Notes under the pieces: model-generated
Told to the model about the DNA's origin: nothing
The model's database searches: none
The model's input: only the letters and a program-made list of their open reading frames with translations
Shown here: piece after piece, positions 7,062-17,546 of the stretch
How the letters are laid out: each line of letters opens with the position of its first letter
Numbering within the stretch: the stretch's first letter is position 1
Program-made: the position numbers and the translations under genes
Origin: Nocardioides terrae
GTDB lineage: Bacteria > Actinomycetota > Actinomycetes > Propionibacteriales > Nocardioidaceae
DNA length: 64,000 bases
Direction of reading: 5' to 3'
NCBI RefSeq assembly: GCF_900112345.1
Contig: NZ_FOLB01000001.1
Location: forward strand, 62,001-126,000

Positions 7062-9566
7062 TCAGACGACGATGTTGACGAGCTTCGGCGCCCGCACGAT
7101 CACCTTCCGCACCGCCCGCCCGTCGATCGCGCGTACGACGGCCTCGTCGGCCAGCGCGAGCGCCTCGAGCTCGGCCTCGCTGATCGACGGCGGCACCTCC
7201 AGGCGGCCCTTCACCTTGCCGGCGATCTGCACCACGGCGGTGACGGTCTCCTCGACCAGGAGCGCCTCGTCGACGGCCGGCCAGCCGGCGCGCGCGACGG
7301 TCGGGGTGTGGCCGAGCCGCTCCCACATCTCCTCGGCGGTGTAGGGCGCGACCAGCGACAGCAGGATCGCGACGGCCTCGGTGGCCTCGCGCACCGCCGG
7401 GTCGGCTGGGCCGCAACCGGAGTCGATGGCCTTGCGGGTGGCGTTGACGAGCTCCATGGTCCGGGCGACGACGACGTTGAAGCGGTAGGTCTCCATGAGG
7501 TGCTCGACGTCGTGCAGCGTCTTGTGCGTGACCCGCCGTAGCGCCACGTCGCCCTCCGCGAAGGAGACGCCCGCGGCGGACGCGACGTCGCCGGACAGCC
7601 GCCAGGCGCGCTGCAGGAACCGCACCGACCCCTGCGGCGACACGTCGGCCCAGTCGATGTTGTCCTCCGGCGGGGAGGCGAAGACCAGCGTCAGGCGGAC
7701 CGCGTCGACACCGAAGCTGTCGATCTGCTCGCCCAGGTTGACGCCGTTGCCGAGCGACTTCGACATCTTCTTGCCCTGGTTGATGACGACGCCCTGGCCC
7801 ATCAGCCGGGTGAAGGGCTCCTCGAAGTCGAGCATGCCCATGTCGTGCAGCACGTAGGTGAAGAAGCGCGCGTAGAGGAGGTGGAGCACGGCGTGCTCCA
7901 TGCCGCCGACGTACTGGTCGATCGGGCCCCACTCGCGCACGGCCTCGACGTCGAACGGACCGTCGGTGTAGTCCGGCGAGCAGTAGCGCAGGAAGTACCA
8001 CGACGAGTCGACGAAGGTGTCCATCGTGTCGCTGTCGCGGGTGGCCGGGCCGCCGCAGGACGGGCAGTCCACGTTGACCCAGTCCGCGACGGCCGCCAGC
8101 GGCGAGACGCCCTTCGGCTTCAGGTCGGCGCCGCGGACGTTCTCCGGCAGCCGCACGGGCAGCTGGTCCTCGGGGACCGGCACCTCGCCGCACTTCTCGC
8201 AGTGGATGATCGGGATCGGCGCGCCCCAGAACCGCTGCCGCGACAGCAGCCAGTCGCGCAGCCGGTAGTTGACCGTGCCGGTCCCCCGGCCGTCGGCCTC
8301 CAGCTTCTCGATGATCGTCGAGATGCCCGTCGCCTTGTCGCCGAGGCCCTCCAGCGCCGGGCTGTTGACGTAGGCGCCGTCGCCCGTCGTCGCCACGAAC
8401 GTCTCCTCGGGGTCCTCGGCGCCGGCCACGTCGATCACGCGCCGCACCGGCAGCCCGAACGCCTGGGCGAAGTCGAGGTCGCGCTGGTCGTGGGCGGGGA
8501 CGGCCATGATCGCGCCGGTGCCGTAGTCGGCCAGCACGTAGTCGGCCGCCCAGACCGGGATCTGCTCACCGGTGACGGGGTTGGTGGCGGTCACGCCCAG
8601 GTCGACGCCGGTCTTGGGCCGGTCGGTCGCGAGCCGGTCGATGTCCGAGGCCTTCCGGACCTCCTCGACGTACGCCGACAGGGCGGCTGCGCGGTCCGGG
8701 GCGACGATCTCGCTCGCGAGCGAGGCGTCGGCTGCGACGACCATGAACGTGGCGCCGTACAGGGTGTCGGGCCGGGTGGTGAAGACGGTGACCTTGCGGG
8801 TCTCGCCCGATGCGAGCGCGATGTCGAAGTCGACGTGGGCGCCCTCGGAGCGGCCGATCCAGTTCCGCTGGGAGTGGATGACCCGGTCAGGCCAGCTGCC
8901 CTCGAGCCCGTCCAGGCCGTCGAGCAGGCGCTGCGAGAAGTCGGTGATCTTGAAGTACCACTGGGTCAGCTCCTTCTTGGTCACCACCGCGCCGCAGCGC
9001 TCGCAGGTGCCGTCGGCGAGGACCTGCTCGTTGGCCAGCACCGTCTGGTCGTTCGGGCACCAGTTGACCGGCGAGTTCTTGCGGTAGGCCAGGCCCCGCT
9101 CGCGGAACTTCAGGAACAGCCACTGCGTCCAGCGGTAGTACTCCGGGTCGGAGGTGTGCAGGCGACGCGACCAGTCGAAGGAGACGGCGTACTTCCGGAA
9201 GGAGTGGAACTGCGTGTCGATGTTGGCGTAGGTGTAGGTCGCCGGGTGCTCGTCGTTGCGGATCGCTGCGTTCTCGGCGGGCAGGCCGAAGGAGTCCCAG
9301 CCCATCGGGTTGAGGACGTCGAAGCCGCGGTGCCACCAGTAGCGGGCGATGACGTCGTGCAGCGCCATCACCTCGGCGTGGCCCATGTGCAGGTCGCCCG
9401 AGGGGTAGGGGAACATCGTCAGCGCGTAGCGCTTCTCCGCGCCCTGTCGCGAGCCGGCCCGGAACGGGTCGAGCTCCTCCCACACCGGCTGCCACTTGGA
9501 CTGGAGCGCGTCGGCGTCGTAGACGGCCTCGGCGTCGGCTACGCCCTGGGTCTGGTCCTGCGTCAT
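7062..9566 (-). CDS. leuS: Leucine--tRNA ligase
   Basis: This 834-residue class I aminoacyl-tRNA synthetase charges tRNA-Leu. The HIGH-type motif HMGH is at residues 60-63, and the KMSKS motif ([10 protein letters not shown]) is near residues 599-603. The editing (CP1) domain with [12 protein letters not shown], a zinc-binding insert and the C-terminal anticodon-binding domain are present. Length is typical. The ATG at 9566 (MTQDQTQG) or the in-frame ATG at 9575 are both preceded by GAGAG; the upstream frame to 9794 is not coding but contains the attenuator described separately. Expression is therefore probably controlled by the supply of charged tRNA-Leu. Confidence 0.97.
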   Translation of the reverse strand: MTQDQTQGVADAEAVYDADALQSKWQPVWEELDPFRAGSRQGAEKRYALTMFPYPSGDLHMGHAEVMALHDVIARYWWHRGFDVLNPMGWDSFGLPAENAAIRNDEHPATYTYANIDTQFHSFRKYAVSFDWSRRLHTSDPEYYRWTQWLFLKFRERGLAYRKNSPVNWCPNDQTVLANEQVLADGTCERCGAVVTKKELTQWYFKITDFSQRLLDGLDGLEGSWPDRVIHSQRNWIGRSEGAHVDFDIALASGETRKVTVFTTRPDTLYGATFMVVAADASLASEIVAPDRAAALSAYVEEVRKASDIDRLATDRPKTGVDLGVTATNPVTGEQIPVWAADYVLADYGTGAIMAVPAHDQRDLDFAQAFGLPVRRVIDVAGAEDPEETFVATTGDGAYVNSPALEGLGDKATGISTIIEKLEADGRGTGTVNYRLRDWLLSRQRFWGAPIPIIHCEKCGEVPVPEDQLPVRLPENVRGADLKPKGVSPLAAVADWVNVDCPSCGGPATRDSDTMDTFVDSSWYFLRYCSPDYTDGPFDVEAVREWGPIDQYVGGMEHAVLHLLYARFFTYVLHDMGMLDFEEPFTRLMGQGVVINQGKKMSKSLGNGVNLGEQIDSFGVDAVRLTLVFASPPEDNIDWADVSPQGSVRFLQRAWRLSGDVASAAGVSFAEGDVALRRVTHKTLHDVEHLMETYRFNVVVARTMELVNATRKAIDSGCGPADPAVREATEAVAILLSLVAPYTAEEMWERLGHTPTVARAGWPAVDEALLVEETVTAVVQIAGKVKGRLEVPPSISEAELEALALADEAVVRAIDGRAVRKVIVRAPKLVNIVV

Positions 9567-9620
9567 CTCTCGCATCTCTCGCTCGTCGGATCCGGCTGTG
9601 CCCAACCCCTTCGTGACATG

Positions 9621-9647
9621 AAAAAACCCCTCGCACAAGGAGGGGTT
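9621..9647 (-). terminator. Attenuator terminator upstream of leuS
   Basis: On the minus strand an 8-bp stem AACCCCTC/GAGGGGTT with a 7-base loop is followed by an unbroken run of T (six Ts counting the stem end). This is a textbook intrinsic terminator, about 55 bases before the leuS start and in the same orientation. It lies inside the leuS leader rather than after a gene, which marks it as an attenuator. A second GGGGTT copy just downstream (9604-9609) could compete for the same 5' arm. Confidence 0.8.
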
Positions 9648-9694
9648 GCCGCGCTGTGCAGGGCCCCCGCAGGGCCCTGGCCCATCAGCGCGGC
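9648..9694 (-). promoter_or_regulatory. Nested leader-RNA hairpin overlapping the leuS leader-peptide stop
   Basis: Two nested perfect stems are visible on the minus strand. The outer 9-bp stem pairs 9686-9694 (GCCGCGCTG) with 9648-9656 (CAGCGCGGC). The inner 8-bp stem pairs 9672-9679 with 9659-9666 and has a 5-base loop. The outer 5' arm contains the leader-peptide stop codon and lies just after the leucine codons, so a ribosome stalled at those codons would cover it. This is the expected position of the sensing hairpin in a classical attenuator. I could not identify the antiterminator pairing with certainty. Confidence 0.6.
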
Positions 9695-9723
9695 CGGCCA
9701 AGAAGAAGGATCGTGGTCCGCAC
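9685..9723 (-). CDS. leuS leader peptide with leucine run
   Basis: A 12-residue frame, [12 protein letters not shown], starts at GTG (9723) and contains three consecutive CTT leucine codons after an isoleucine. A GGAG lies 12 bases before the GTG; a longer version could start at the GTG at 9744. CTT is a rare leucine codon in GC-rich actinobacterial genes, which would sharpen the response to low charged tRNA-Leu. The frame ends inside the sensing hairpin, and the terminator follows about 40 bases later. Classical leuS attenuators with leader peptides have been predicted in some Streptomyces; this one looks analogous. Confidence 0.65.
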   Translation of the reverse strand: MRTTILLLGRPR

Positions 9724-9827
9724 GACGCCAGGGTACTCCACCACGACGCGCCGAGCCGGACCGCCTGTTGTATCGGCATCCGGTGCCATGCCACACTGTC
9801 TCCCGCCGCCGGTCAGGTCGACACGCC

Positions 9828-9860
9828 GACGGAGCGAAGACCCCCCCATTTCGCTCCGTC
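9828..9860. repeat. Strong inverted repeat upstream of leuS leader and thioredoxin gene
   Basis: An 11-bp perfect inverted repeat (GACGGAGCGAA / TTCGCTCCGTC) encloses an 11-base loop with seven consecutive C residues on the plus strand. Flanking ACAC/GTGT bases extend it with a 3-base bulge. It lies between the leuS leader and the divergent thioredoxin gene, so it could be an operator or a structured 5' RNA for either. The rest of the 9724-9943 stretch holds no other recognisable gene. Confidence 0.5.
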
Positions 9861-9943
9861 GTGTCTCCAGGCCGGCGGCACCTTGCTTCCTCGGCCCGGG
9901 CCGGGCCGGGAATGCAGGCCCGGACAGATCCGTTGGAACACCT

Positions 9944-10330
9944 ATGGCCACCACCGAACTGACCGCCACCACGTTCGAGCAGACCGTCGTCGACAACGAC
10001 ATCGTGCTCGTCGACTTCTGGGCGTCCTGGTGCGGTCCGTGCCGCCAGTTCGCGCCCGTCTACGACAAGGCCTCGGAGGCCTACCCGGAGATCGTCTTCG
10101 GCAAGGTCGACACCGAGGCGGAGCAGGCCCTGGCCGGCGCCGCCCAGATCACCTCCATCCCGACCCTGATGGCCTTCAAGAAGGGCCACCTCGTCTTCTC
10201 CCAGCCCGGCGCGCTCCCCCAGGACGCGCTGACGCAGGTGATCGACGCCGTGGTCGCACTCGACGTCGACGCGGCGCTGGCGGAGGCCGAGCACGCCGGC
10301 CACAGCCACGGCCAGCCGGACGAGGGCTGA
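9944..10330 (+). CDS. Thioredoxin
   Basis: This 128-residue thioredoxin-fold protein has the active-site motif WCGPC with C30 and C33. The motif is preceded by VLVDFWASWCGPCRQFAP, and the cis-proline motif SIPTLMAFKKG follows. It reduces protein disulfides in the cytoplasm, normally with electrons from thioredoxin reductase, which is not in this window. A 20-residue His/Glu-rich tail (HAGHSHGQPDEG) extends beyond the core domain. The start was set at the MATTELT methionine, as in homologues; the longer open frame is non-coding leader. The downstream SDR gene has its own predicted promoter. Confidence 0.93.
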   Translation: MATTELTATTFEQTVVDNDIVLVDFWASWCGPCRQFAPVYDKASEAYPEIVFGKVDTEAEQALAGAAQITSIPTLMAFKKGHLVFSQPGALPQDALTQVIDAVVALDVDAALAEAEHAGHSHGQPDEG

Positions 10331-10358
10331 GGATCACCGCTCCACGGCGCTCAGCGCC

Positions 10359-10364
10359 TAGGGT
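10359..10364 (+). promoter_or_regulatory. Predicted -10 element for leaderless SDR transcript
   Basis: TAGGGT is followed by 7 bases and the GTG at 10372. This favours 10372 as the start over the in-frame GTG at 10363, which falls inside the -10 region. Confidence 0.45.
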
Positions 10365-10371
10365 GACCGCC

Positions 10372-11877
10372 GTGGAGAGCAAGACCCCCGGGATCGACCC
10401 CGAGAAGCTGGCGATCGCGCTCGAGGTCCTGGGAGAGCTCCACGAGCTCCCGCCGGACCACCCCGACGTCACCGCGGTCAAGCGCGCGACGTCGTACATG
10501 TGGAAGCTGCTGAAGAAGTCCCGTCGCGCCGAGATCCGCCTGGCCAAGCAGGACCACGACCAGGCGATCATCGAGCTGACCGCCACCGGGTCGGTGATGC
10601 GGATCGACGACGAGACCGCCGGCATCCCGCTCGTCTCCACGGCGAGGGGCGCGTTCGCCGGCGAGCTCATCACCGCGCGCGGGTGCTACATCTGCAAGAA
10701 CGACTTCACGCTGGTCGACGCGTTCTACCACTGGCTCTGCCCCTCGTGCGCCGCCATGAGCCACGCCAAGCGCGACCAGCGCACCGACCTGACCGGCAAG
10801 CGGGCGCTGCTGACCGGCGGCCGGGCCAAGATCGGGATGTACATCGCGCTGCGCCTCCTGCGCGACGGCGCCCACCTGACGATCACCACGCGCTTCCCGA
10901 AGGACGCCGCGCGTCGCTTCGCGGCGATGGACGACAGCGCCGACTGGCTGCACCGGCTCAAGATCGTCGGCATCGACCTGCGCGACCCCACCCAGGTCAT
11001 CGCGCTCACCGACGACGTCGCCGCCGCCGGCCCGCTCGACATCATCGTCAACAACGCCTGCCAGACGGTACGCCGGCTGCCGGGCGCCTACTCGCACCTG
11101 ATCGACGGCGAGGCGGCCCCGCTGGACTCGCTCCCGAACGGGCTCGAGCTGCCGGAGATGGTCACCTTCGACCGGATCTCCGAGGCGCACCCGGCCGCCA
11201 TCGCCGGCGCCCTGGACGCCCAGCCCGTCGCCCACCACGACGGTGAGCCGGTGTCGGCGGCGATCGCCGCGCACAACGCCGCGTCGATGACCGCGCTGGC
11301 GCTCAGGGCCGGCGGCGCGTCCCTCGAGGCGCACGTGGCCGGGACGGCCGTCGACGCGGGCGGCCTCATCCCCGACGTCCAGACCAACAACTCCTGGACG
11401 CAGGTCGTCGACGAGGTCGACCCGCTGGAGCTCCTCGAGGTGCAGTTCTGCAACTCGATCGCGCCCTTCCTCATCGTCTCGCGGCTGCGGCCGGCGATGC
11501 GCGCCGCCGTCGCGGCCGGCGCCCGGCGTACGTATGTCGTCAACGTGTCGGCCATGGAGGGCCAGTTCTCCCGGCGCTACAAGGGCGCCGGCCACCCGCA
11601 CACCAACATGGCCAAGGCGGCGCTCAACATGCTGACGCGCACGTCGGCGGGCGAGATGTTCGAGACCGACCAGATCCTGATGACCGCCGTCGACACCGGC
11701 TGGATCACCGACGAGCGGCCCCACCACGAGAAGCTGCGCATCGCCGCCGAGGGCTGGCACGCGCCGCTCGACCTGGTCGACGGCGCCGCGCGCGTCTACG
11801 ACCCGATCGTGCAGGGTGAGGCCGGGGTCGACCTGTTCGGGTGCTTCCTGAAGGACTACGCGCCGTCTCCCTGGTGA
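10372..11877 (+). CDS. Two-domain SDR-like protein with N-terminal Cys4 ribbon
   Basis: This 501-residue protein has a C-terminal short-chain dehydrogenase/reductase-like Rossmann domain from about residue 138 (ALLTGGRAKIGMYIAL, then DIIVNNACQTVRR). The N-terminal region is about 135 residues and carries a CYIC...CPSC cluster (C105, C108, C123, C126) that looks like a zinc ribbon. The canonical TGxxxGxG motif is altered to TGGRAKIG. At the YxxxK position the sequence reads TNMAK, so the catalytic tyrosine is missing while NVSAMEG keeps the serine. The large insertion between the Rossmann core and the active-site region is also unusual. Related two-domain proteins exist in Actinobacteria, but I know of no assigned substrate; it may be non-catalytic or use different chemistry. 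Confidence 0.75.
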   Translation: MESKTPGIDPEKLAIALEVLGELHELPPDHPDVTAVKRATSYMWKLLKKSRRAEIRLAKQDHDQAIIELTATGSVMRIDDETAGIPLVSTARGAFAGELITARGCYICKNDFTLVDAFYHWLCPSCAAMSHAKRDQRTDLTGKRALLTGGRAKIGMYIALRLLRDGAHLTITTRFPKDAARRFAAMDDSADWLHRLKIVGIDLRDPTQVIALTDDVAAAGPLDIIVNNACQTVRRLPGAYSHLIDGEAAPLDSLPNGLELPEMVTFDRISEAHPAAIAGALDAQPVAHHDGEPVSAAIAAHNAASMTALALRAGGASLEAHVAGTAVDAGGLIPDVQTNNSWTQVVDEVDPLELLEVQFCNSIAPFLIVSRLRPAMRAAVAAGARRTYVVNVSAMEGQFSRRYKGAGHPHTNMAKAALNMLTRTSAGEMFETDQILMTAVDTGWITDERPHHEKLRIAAEGWHAPLDLVDGAARVYDPIVQGEAGVDLFGCFLKDYAPSPW

Positions 11878-11896
11878 GGTGGTCCCCCGCACCTGC

Positions 11897-11940
11897 GCCC
11901 GTCGCCCGTCGCCCGTCGCCAAAAGGTCACCGTGACCCTT
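11897..11940. repeat. 7-bp tandem repeat and palindrome upstream of AbiEi-like gene
   Basis: Three direct copies of GCCCGTC (11897-11917) run into the sequence AAAAGGTCACCGTGACCCTT (11921-11940). Its core GGTCACCGTGACC at 11925-11937 is a perfect 13-bp palindrome. The same core occurs four more times immediately after the downstream gene, so the gene is bracketed by the motif. Confidence 0.75.
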
Positions 11941-12065
11941 GGCGGGCTCGGTGATCGCTCTGAACGGTCACTTTGCCGTCCACAGGTCTTCGTGACGGTT
12001 CGGTTGTCCACAGGGGCCTCGAAGCGCACTGTCCGAGATCCGTACGGCGGGGCGACGCTGCCCCG

Positions 12066-13022
12066 ATGGACGACATCGACCCCCGCCAGACGCTCGTATC
12101 GGCCCGAGCCCGACGCCTCGAGGGCTCCGAGCCACCCCACCTCGACGGCAGCCTGGACCGCGTCCGCCGCGGCTACTACCGCCCGGCCGGACCACCCCTC
12201 ACCCCGTCCCAGCTCTACCGGCTCCGCATCTACGCCACCAGCGAGGCCCGGACCGAGACGCTGGTCTTCTCACACGCCTCCGCGGCGGAGCTCTGGGGCT
12301 GCCCGCAGCTGAACGCCGACACGAAGCTGGTGCACACGACCCGGCCGGGCAAGGCACGTCGTACGGCGGCCGGCGTCGCCACCCATCGCGCTCGGATCCC
12401 CGACGAGCACGTCGTCCAGCTGCCCGACGGGCTGCTCGTGACGAGCAGGGAGTGGACCGCCGTGCAGGTCGCGGCCGCGCTCGTCCTGCCGAACTCCCTC
12501 CTCCCGCTCGACCACCTGATCCGCCTGCTGAACGAGGACCCGGACGGCGATCCTGGCGGCGTCGCCGTGGTCGAGCGACTGGTCGCCCTCATCCCGCCGC
12601 GGATGAAGGGCGGCGCCCGGGCCGAGCGCAACCTGCGTCTCGCCGACGCCCGGTCCGGATCGGCCGGCGAGTCGCTGAGCCGGGGTCAGATGGAGATCCT
12701 TCAGGTGCCCCGCCCGCAGCTGCAGACTCGGTTCCCGCGCGTCGACCAGCCGGGTGACGACGTGGTCGACTTCGACTGGCCGGAGCTGGAGTCGTTCGGC
12801 GAGTTCGACGGGCAGGGGAAGTACTTCGACTCAGCGCTGACCGACGGCCGGACCCCTCAGCAGGTGTTGTGGGACGAGAAGCTGCGCGAGGACCGCATCC
12901 GGCGCCACCGGCCACACGTGGCCCGCTGGGGCTGGCACATCGCGATGTCGCGCGAGCGCCTCGGCAAAGTGCTCGCCCTGGCCGGCGTACGCCCGGGCAC
13001 GCGCGCCAAAGGGTCACCGTGA
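12066..13022 (+). CDS. AbiEi/DUF559-like protein with predicted nuclease-fold C-terminus
   Basis: This 318-residue protein resembles the actinobacterial group annotated as type IV TA AbiEi-family or DUF559-domain proteins. An N-terminal part with a LDRVRRGYYRPAG-type segment and TLVFSHASAAELWG is followed by a C-terminal segment VDFDWPELESFGEFDGQGKY. The D...E-x-K-like spacing in that segment fits a PD-(D/E)XK (Vsr-like) nuclease fold. Family membership is from motif memory, and no partner toxin gene is adjacent. The gene is isolated between the SDR and katG. Its last codons and stop lie inside the left arm of a downstream palindromic repeat. An antitoxin-like regulator or an orphan nuclease are both possible. 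Confidence 0.6.
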   Translation: MDDIDPRQTLVSARARRLEGSEPPHLDGSLDRVRRGYYRPAGPPLTPSQLYRLRIYATSEARTETLVFSHASAAELWGCPQLNADTKLVHTTRPGKARRTAAGVATHRARIPDEHVVQLPDGLLVTSREWTAVQVAAALVLPNSLLPLDHLIRLLNEDPDGDPGGVAVVERLVALIPPRMKGGARAERNLRLADARSGSAGESLSRGQMEILQVPRPQLQTRFPRVDQPGDDVVDFDWPELESFGEFDGQGKYFDSALTDGRTPQQVLWDEKLREDRIRRHRPHVARWGWHIAMSRERLGKVLALAGVRPGTRAKGSP

Positions 13023-13187
13023 CCCTTCGCCCGGAGGGTGACCCCTACGAAGGGTCACCCGATCCGCAAACGGTCACGGTGACCCTTTGGTGCGGCTCCG
13101 CGCCAAAAGGTCACCGTGACCCTTCGCCCGGAAGGTGACCCCTACGAAGGGTCACCCGATCCGCAAACGGTCACGGTGACCCTTTGG
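13005..13187. repeat. Tandem duplication of a nested palindromic unit
   Basis: An 86-bp unit at 13005-13090 is repeated at 13102-13187 (97-bp period) with only two substitutions. Within the first unit the outer arms CCAAAGGGTCACCGTGACC and GGTCACGGTGACCCTTTGG are a perfect 19-bp inverted repeat. An inner pair, GGGTGACCC/GGGTCACCC, is a perfect 9-bp inverted repeat with a 7-base spacer. Each unit holds two copies of the 13-bp palindrome GGTCACSGTGACC (13012, 13072, 13109 and 13169). Both substitutions in copy 2 fall in stem arms. The stop codon of the AbiEi-like gene lies in the first arm. Confidence 0.95.
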
Positions 13188-13216
13188 GCGGCGGGCAGGC
13201 CCCGCCCCGAAAGCCC

Positions 13217-13249
13217 GAGGGCCGGCCTCCCCATGGGAGACCGGCCCTC
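13217..13249. terminator. Hairpin terminator after katG
   Basis: A 9-bp stem GAGGGCCGG/CCGGCCCTC continues, after one mismatch, into CTCCC/GGGAG with a CAT loop. It lies 16 bases beyond the katG stop and before the repeat region. There is no long T run, so efficiency is uncertain. Confidence 0.6.
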
Positions 13250-13264
13250 GTCACACCATCTGGA

Positions 13265-15977
<2,713 letters not shown>

Positions 15978-15999
15978 CACTGCCACTCTTTCCCCTTTT

Positions 16000-16014
16000 C
16001 TTGAACAAGTCAAG
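16000..16014. promoter_or_regulatory. Predicted FurA operator
   Basis: CTTGAACAAGTCAAG is a 5-5-5 inverted repeat in an AT-rich island (about 15994-16018) about 22 bases before the furA start. On the minus strand it reads TCTTGACTTGTTCAAGAAAA, close in layout to mycobacterial furA operators (TTGACT...CAGAAAAG, from memory). Its position supports autorepression of furA-katG. Confidence 0.65.
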
Positions 16015-16041
16015 AAAGCCGAGCGGGGTGTCCGCGAGCGA

Positions 16042-17529
16042 TCAGGGAGCGGTTGTCTCCGTGCCCGACTCGGGCGCCGTCGACCCGGTCGACGCCGGGG
16101 CCTGCTCCTGACCGGCAGCCGGATCCGGCCCGGCGCCGCTGCCCGGATCGGCACCGGTGGTCGGCGCCGGGTCGGTCGGCTCCCCCGGAGCTGCCGGAGT
16201 CGGGCCGTCCGTCGGGTGCGTCGCGGGCTCGAGACCCGGGAAGTCCTCGAGGAGGTCGGCGACGATCTGCTCGACGTTCTTGGTGGCCTCGGCCATCGTC
16301 TGGCCGGTCAGCTGCGTCACGCATGCTTGGAGGGCCTTGTCGAAAGGCTCGTCGGGCACCTCGGGATCATGGGCCGCGTTGGGGTAGGCCTCGGTGATCT
16401 TGGTGTCACACAGAGCGGCGAGGTCGACGGCCGACGCCGGCGCCGCGGTGATCGTGCCGGGCGCACCGGGCGCACCGGGGTTAGCGGGTGCGACGGTCGG
16501 GGCTGCCTGGTCGCTGGGATCCGCGTGCGCCGCCACGGACGTCGCACCGACCAGCTTGTGCCCGTGACGCGTGCCGGCCTTTGTCGTCTTGCGGCCCTTG
16601 CCGTCCTTGACCGCCTTGCCGCCCTTCTCGCCGGTCGACCCGGTCTCGGGAGTGAGCACGACGCCCGGGACGACCGCGATGCTGCGGACGGCCACCTGGC
16701 CGATCCCGGCGGGCTGGGCGCCGTACTGGCCGGCGAAGGTCAGCACCGTGGCGACGTACGACGTCGAGCGGTTGTAGCGCAGCAGCGCCGCCTGCTGCCC
16801 CGGGCCGGACGCGAGGTCCTCCGGGCCCGAGCAGAGGTAGACGCCGGCCGCGAGCGCCGCGTCGTCGATGTCCTGGGGATTGCGCTGGCCGTCGCCGTCG
16901 CCGTCGACGCCGACGGTCGACCAGGTGGCGGGGAGGAACTGCATCGGCCCGACCGCGTGGTCGAACCGAGCGTCGCCGTCGAGGACGCCGCCGTCGGTGT
17001 CGGGGACGAGGAGCGTGCCGTCCGCGCCGGTCAGGGCGGGTCCGACGATCGCCGGCGTGGCGTGACCGTCCGGGGTCAGCTGGCTGCCCGCGTGGCTGCC
17101 GTGGTCGGACTCCACCCGGCCGATGCCCGCGATCAGGCTCCAGTCGAGGTGGCAGGTGGGGTCGGCGGTGTCGATGACGGCGGCGGCACGCTGGTAGGCG
17201 GCGAGTGCGACGATCGGGATGGTGGGGGTCGTCACCGCCGCCGGGGCGACCGCCGCGGGCGGAGCCGGCGGTGCGGGCGGCGTGGCCGCGGAACCCCACA
17301 CGCTGGCAGGCTCCTGCGTGGTCGGCGGGACGACGAGCGGGGTCTCGGGCACGACGGGCGCGGCGGTGGGCGACGGGCTCGGCACGCTCCGTGAGGGAGT
17401 GCTCGGGCCGGCGACAGTCGACACGTCGGCGGCGGGCGTGCGGACCGCCTGGACGGTCCAGGCCGCCGACAGGGCCGCAAGGGGCACCAGCGCGATGGCC
17501 TTCGGCACGGGGCCGATCCGCGGCGTCAT
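16042..17529 (-). CDS. Secreted lytic murein transglycosylase (SLT/MltB-type)
   Basis: This 495-residue protein has an N-terminal signal/anchor (AIALVPLAALSAAWTV), a long Pro/Ala/Thr-rich linker, and a transglycosylase domain from about residue 125 with the catalytic glutamate in LIAGIGRVESDHG (E140). The conserved AVGPMQFLPATW motif and a calcium-loop-like GVDGDGDGQRNPQDIDDA follow. These enzymes cleave peptidoglycan glycan strands with 1,6-anhydro formation. The C-terminal third is a basic linker, a helical region with two Cys, and a Pro/Thr/Glu-rich tail. The start MTPRIGPVPKA is preceded by GAGG at 6-7 bases; the upstream frame is leader sequence. Confidence 0.88.
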   Translation of the reverse strand: MTPRIGPVPKAIALVPLAALSAAWTVQAVRTPAADVSTVAGPSTPSRSVPSPSPTAAPVVPETPLVVPPTTQEPASVWGSAATPPAPPAPPAAVAPAAVTTPTIPIVALAAYQRAAAVIDTADPTCHLDWSLIAGIGRVESDHGSHAGSQLTPDGHATPAIVGPALTGADGTLLVPDTDGGVLDGDARFDHAVGPMQFLPATWSTVGVDGDGDGQRNPQDIDDAALAAGVYLCSGPEDLASGPGQQAALLRYNRSTSYVATVLTFAGQYGAQPAGIGQVAVRSIAVVPGVVLTPETGSTGEKGGKAVKDGKGRKTTKAGTRHGHKLVGATSVAAHADPSDQAAPTVAPANPGAPGAPGTITAAPASAVDLAALCDTKITEAYPNAAHDPEVPDEPFDKALQACVTQLTGQTMAEATKNVEQIVADLLEDFPGLEPATHPTDGPTPAAPGEPTDPAPTTGADPGSGAGPDPAAGQEQAPASTGSTAPESGTETTAP

Positions 17530-17546
17530 CGAGAACCTCTTCCCTG

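Noticed and set aside
12066..13022. Complete toxin-antitoxin operon
   Set aside because: No AbiEii-like toxin or other partner gene is adjacent; the gene stands alone between convergent and unrelated neighbours.
13005..13187. CRISPR-like array
   Set aside because: There are only two units, they are almost identical throughout with an 11-base gap, and no unique spacers or cas genes are present. It is a tandem duplication of a palindromic unit.
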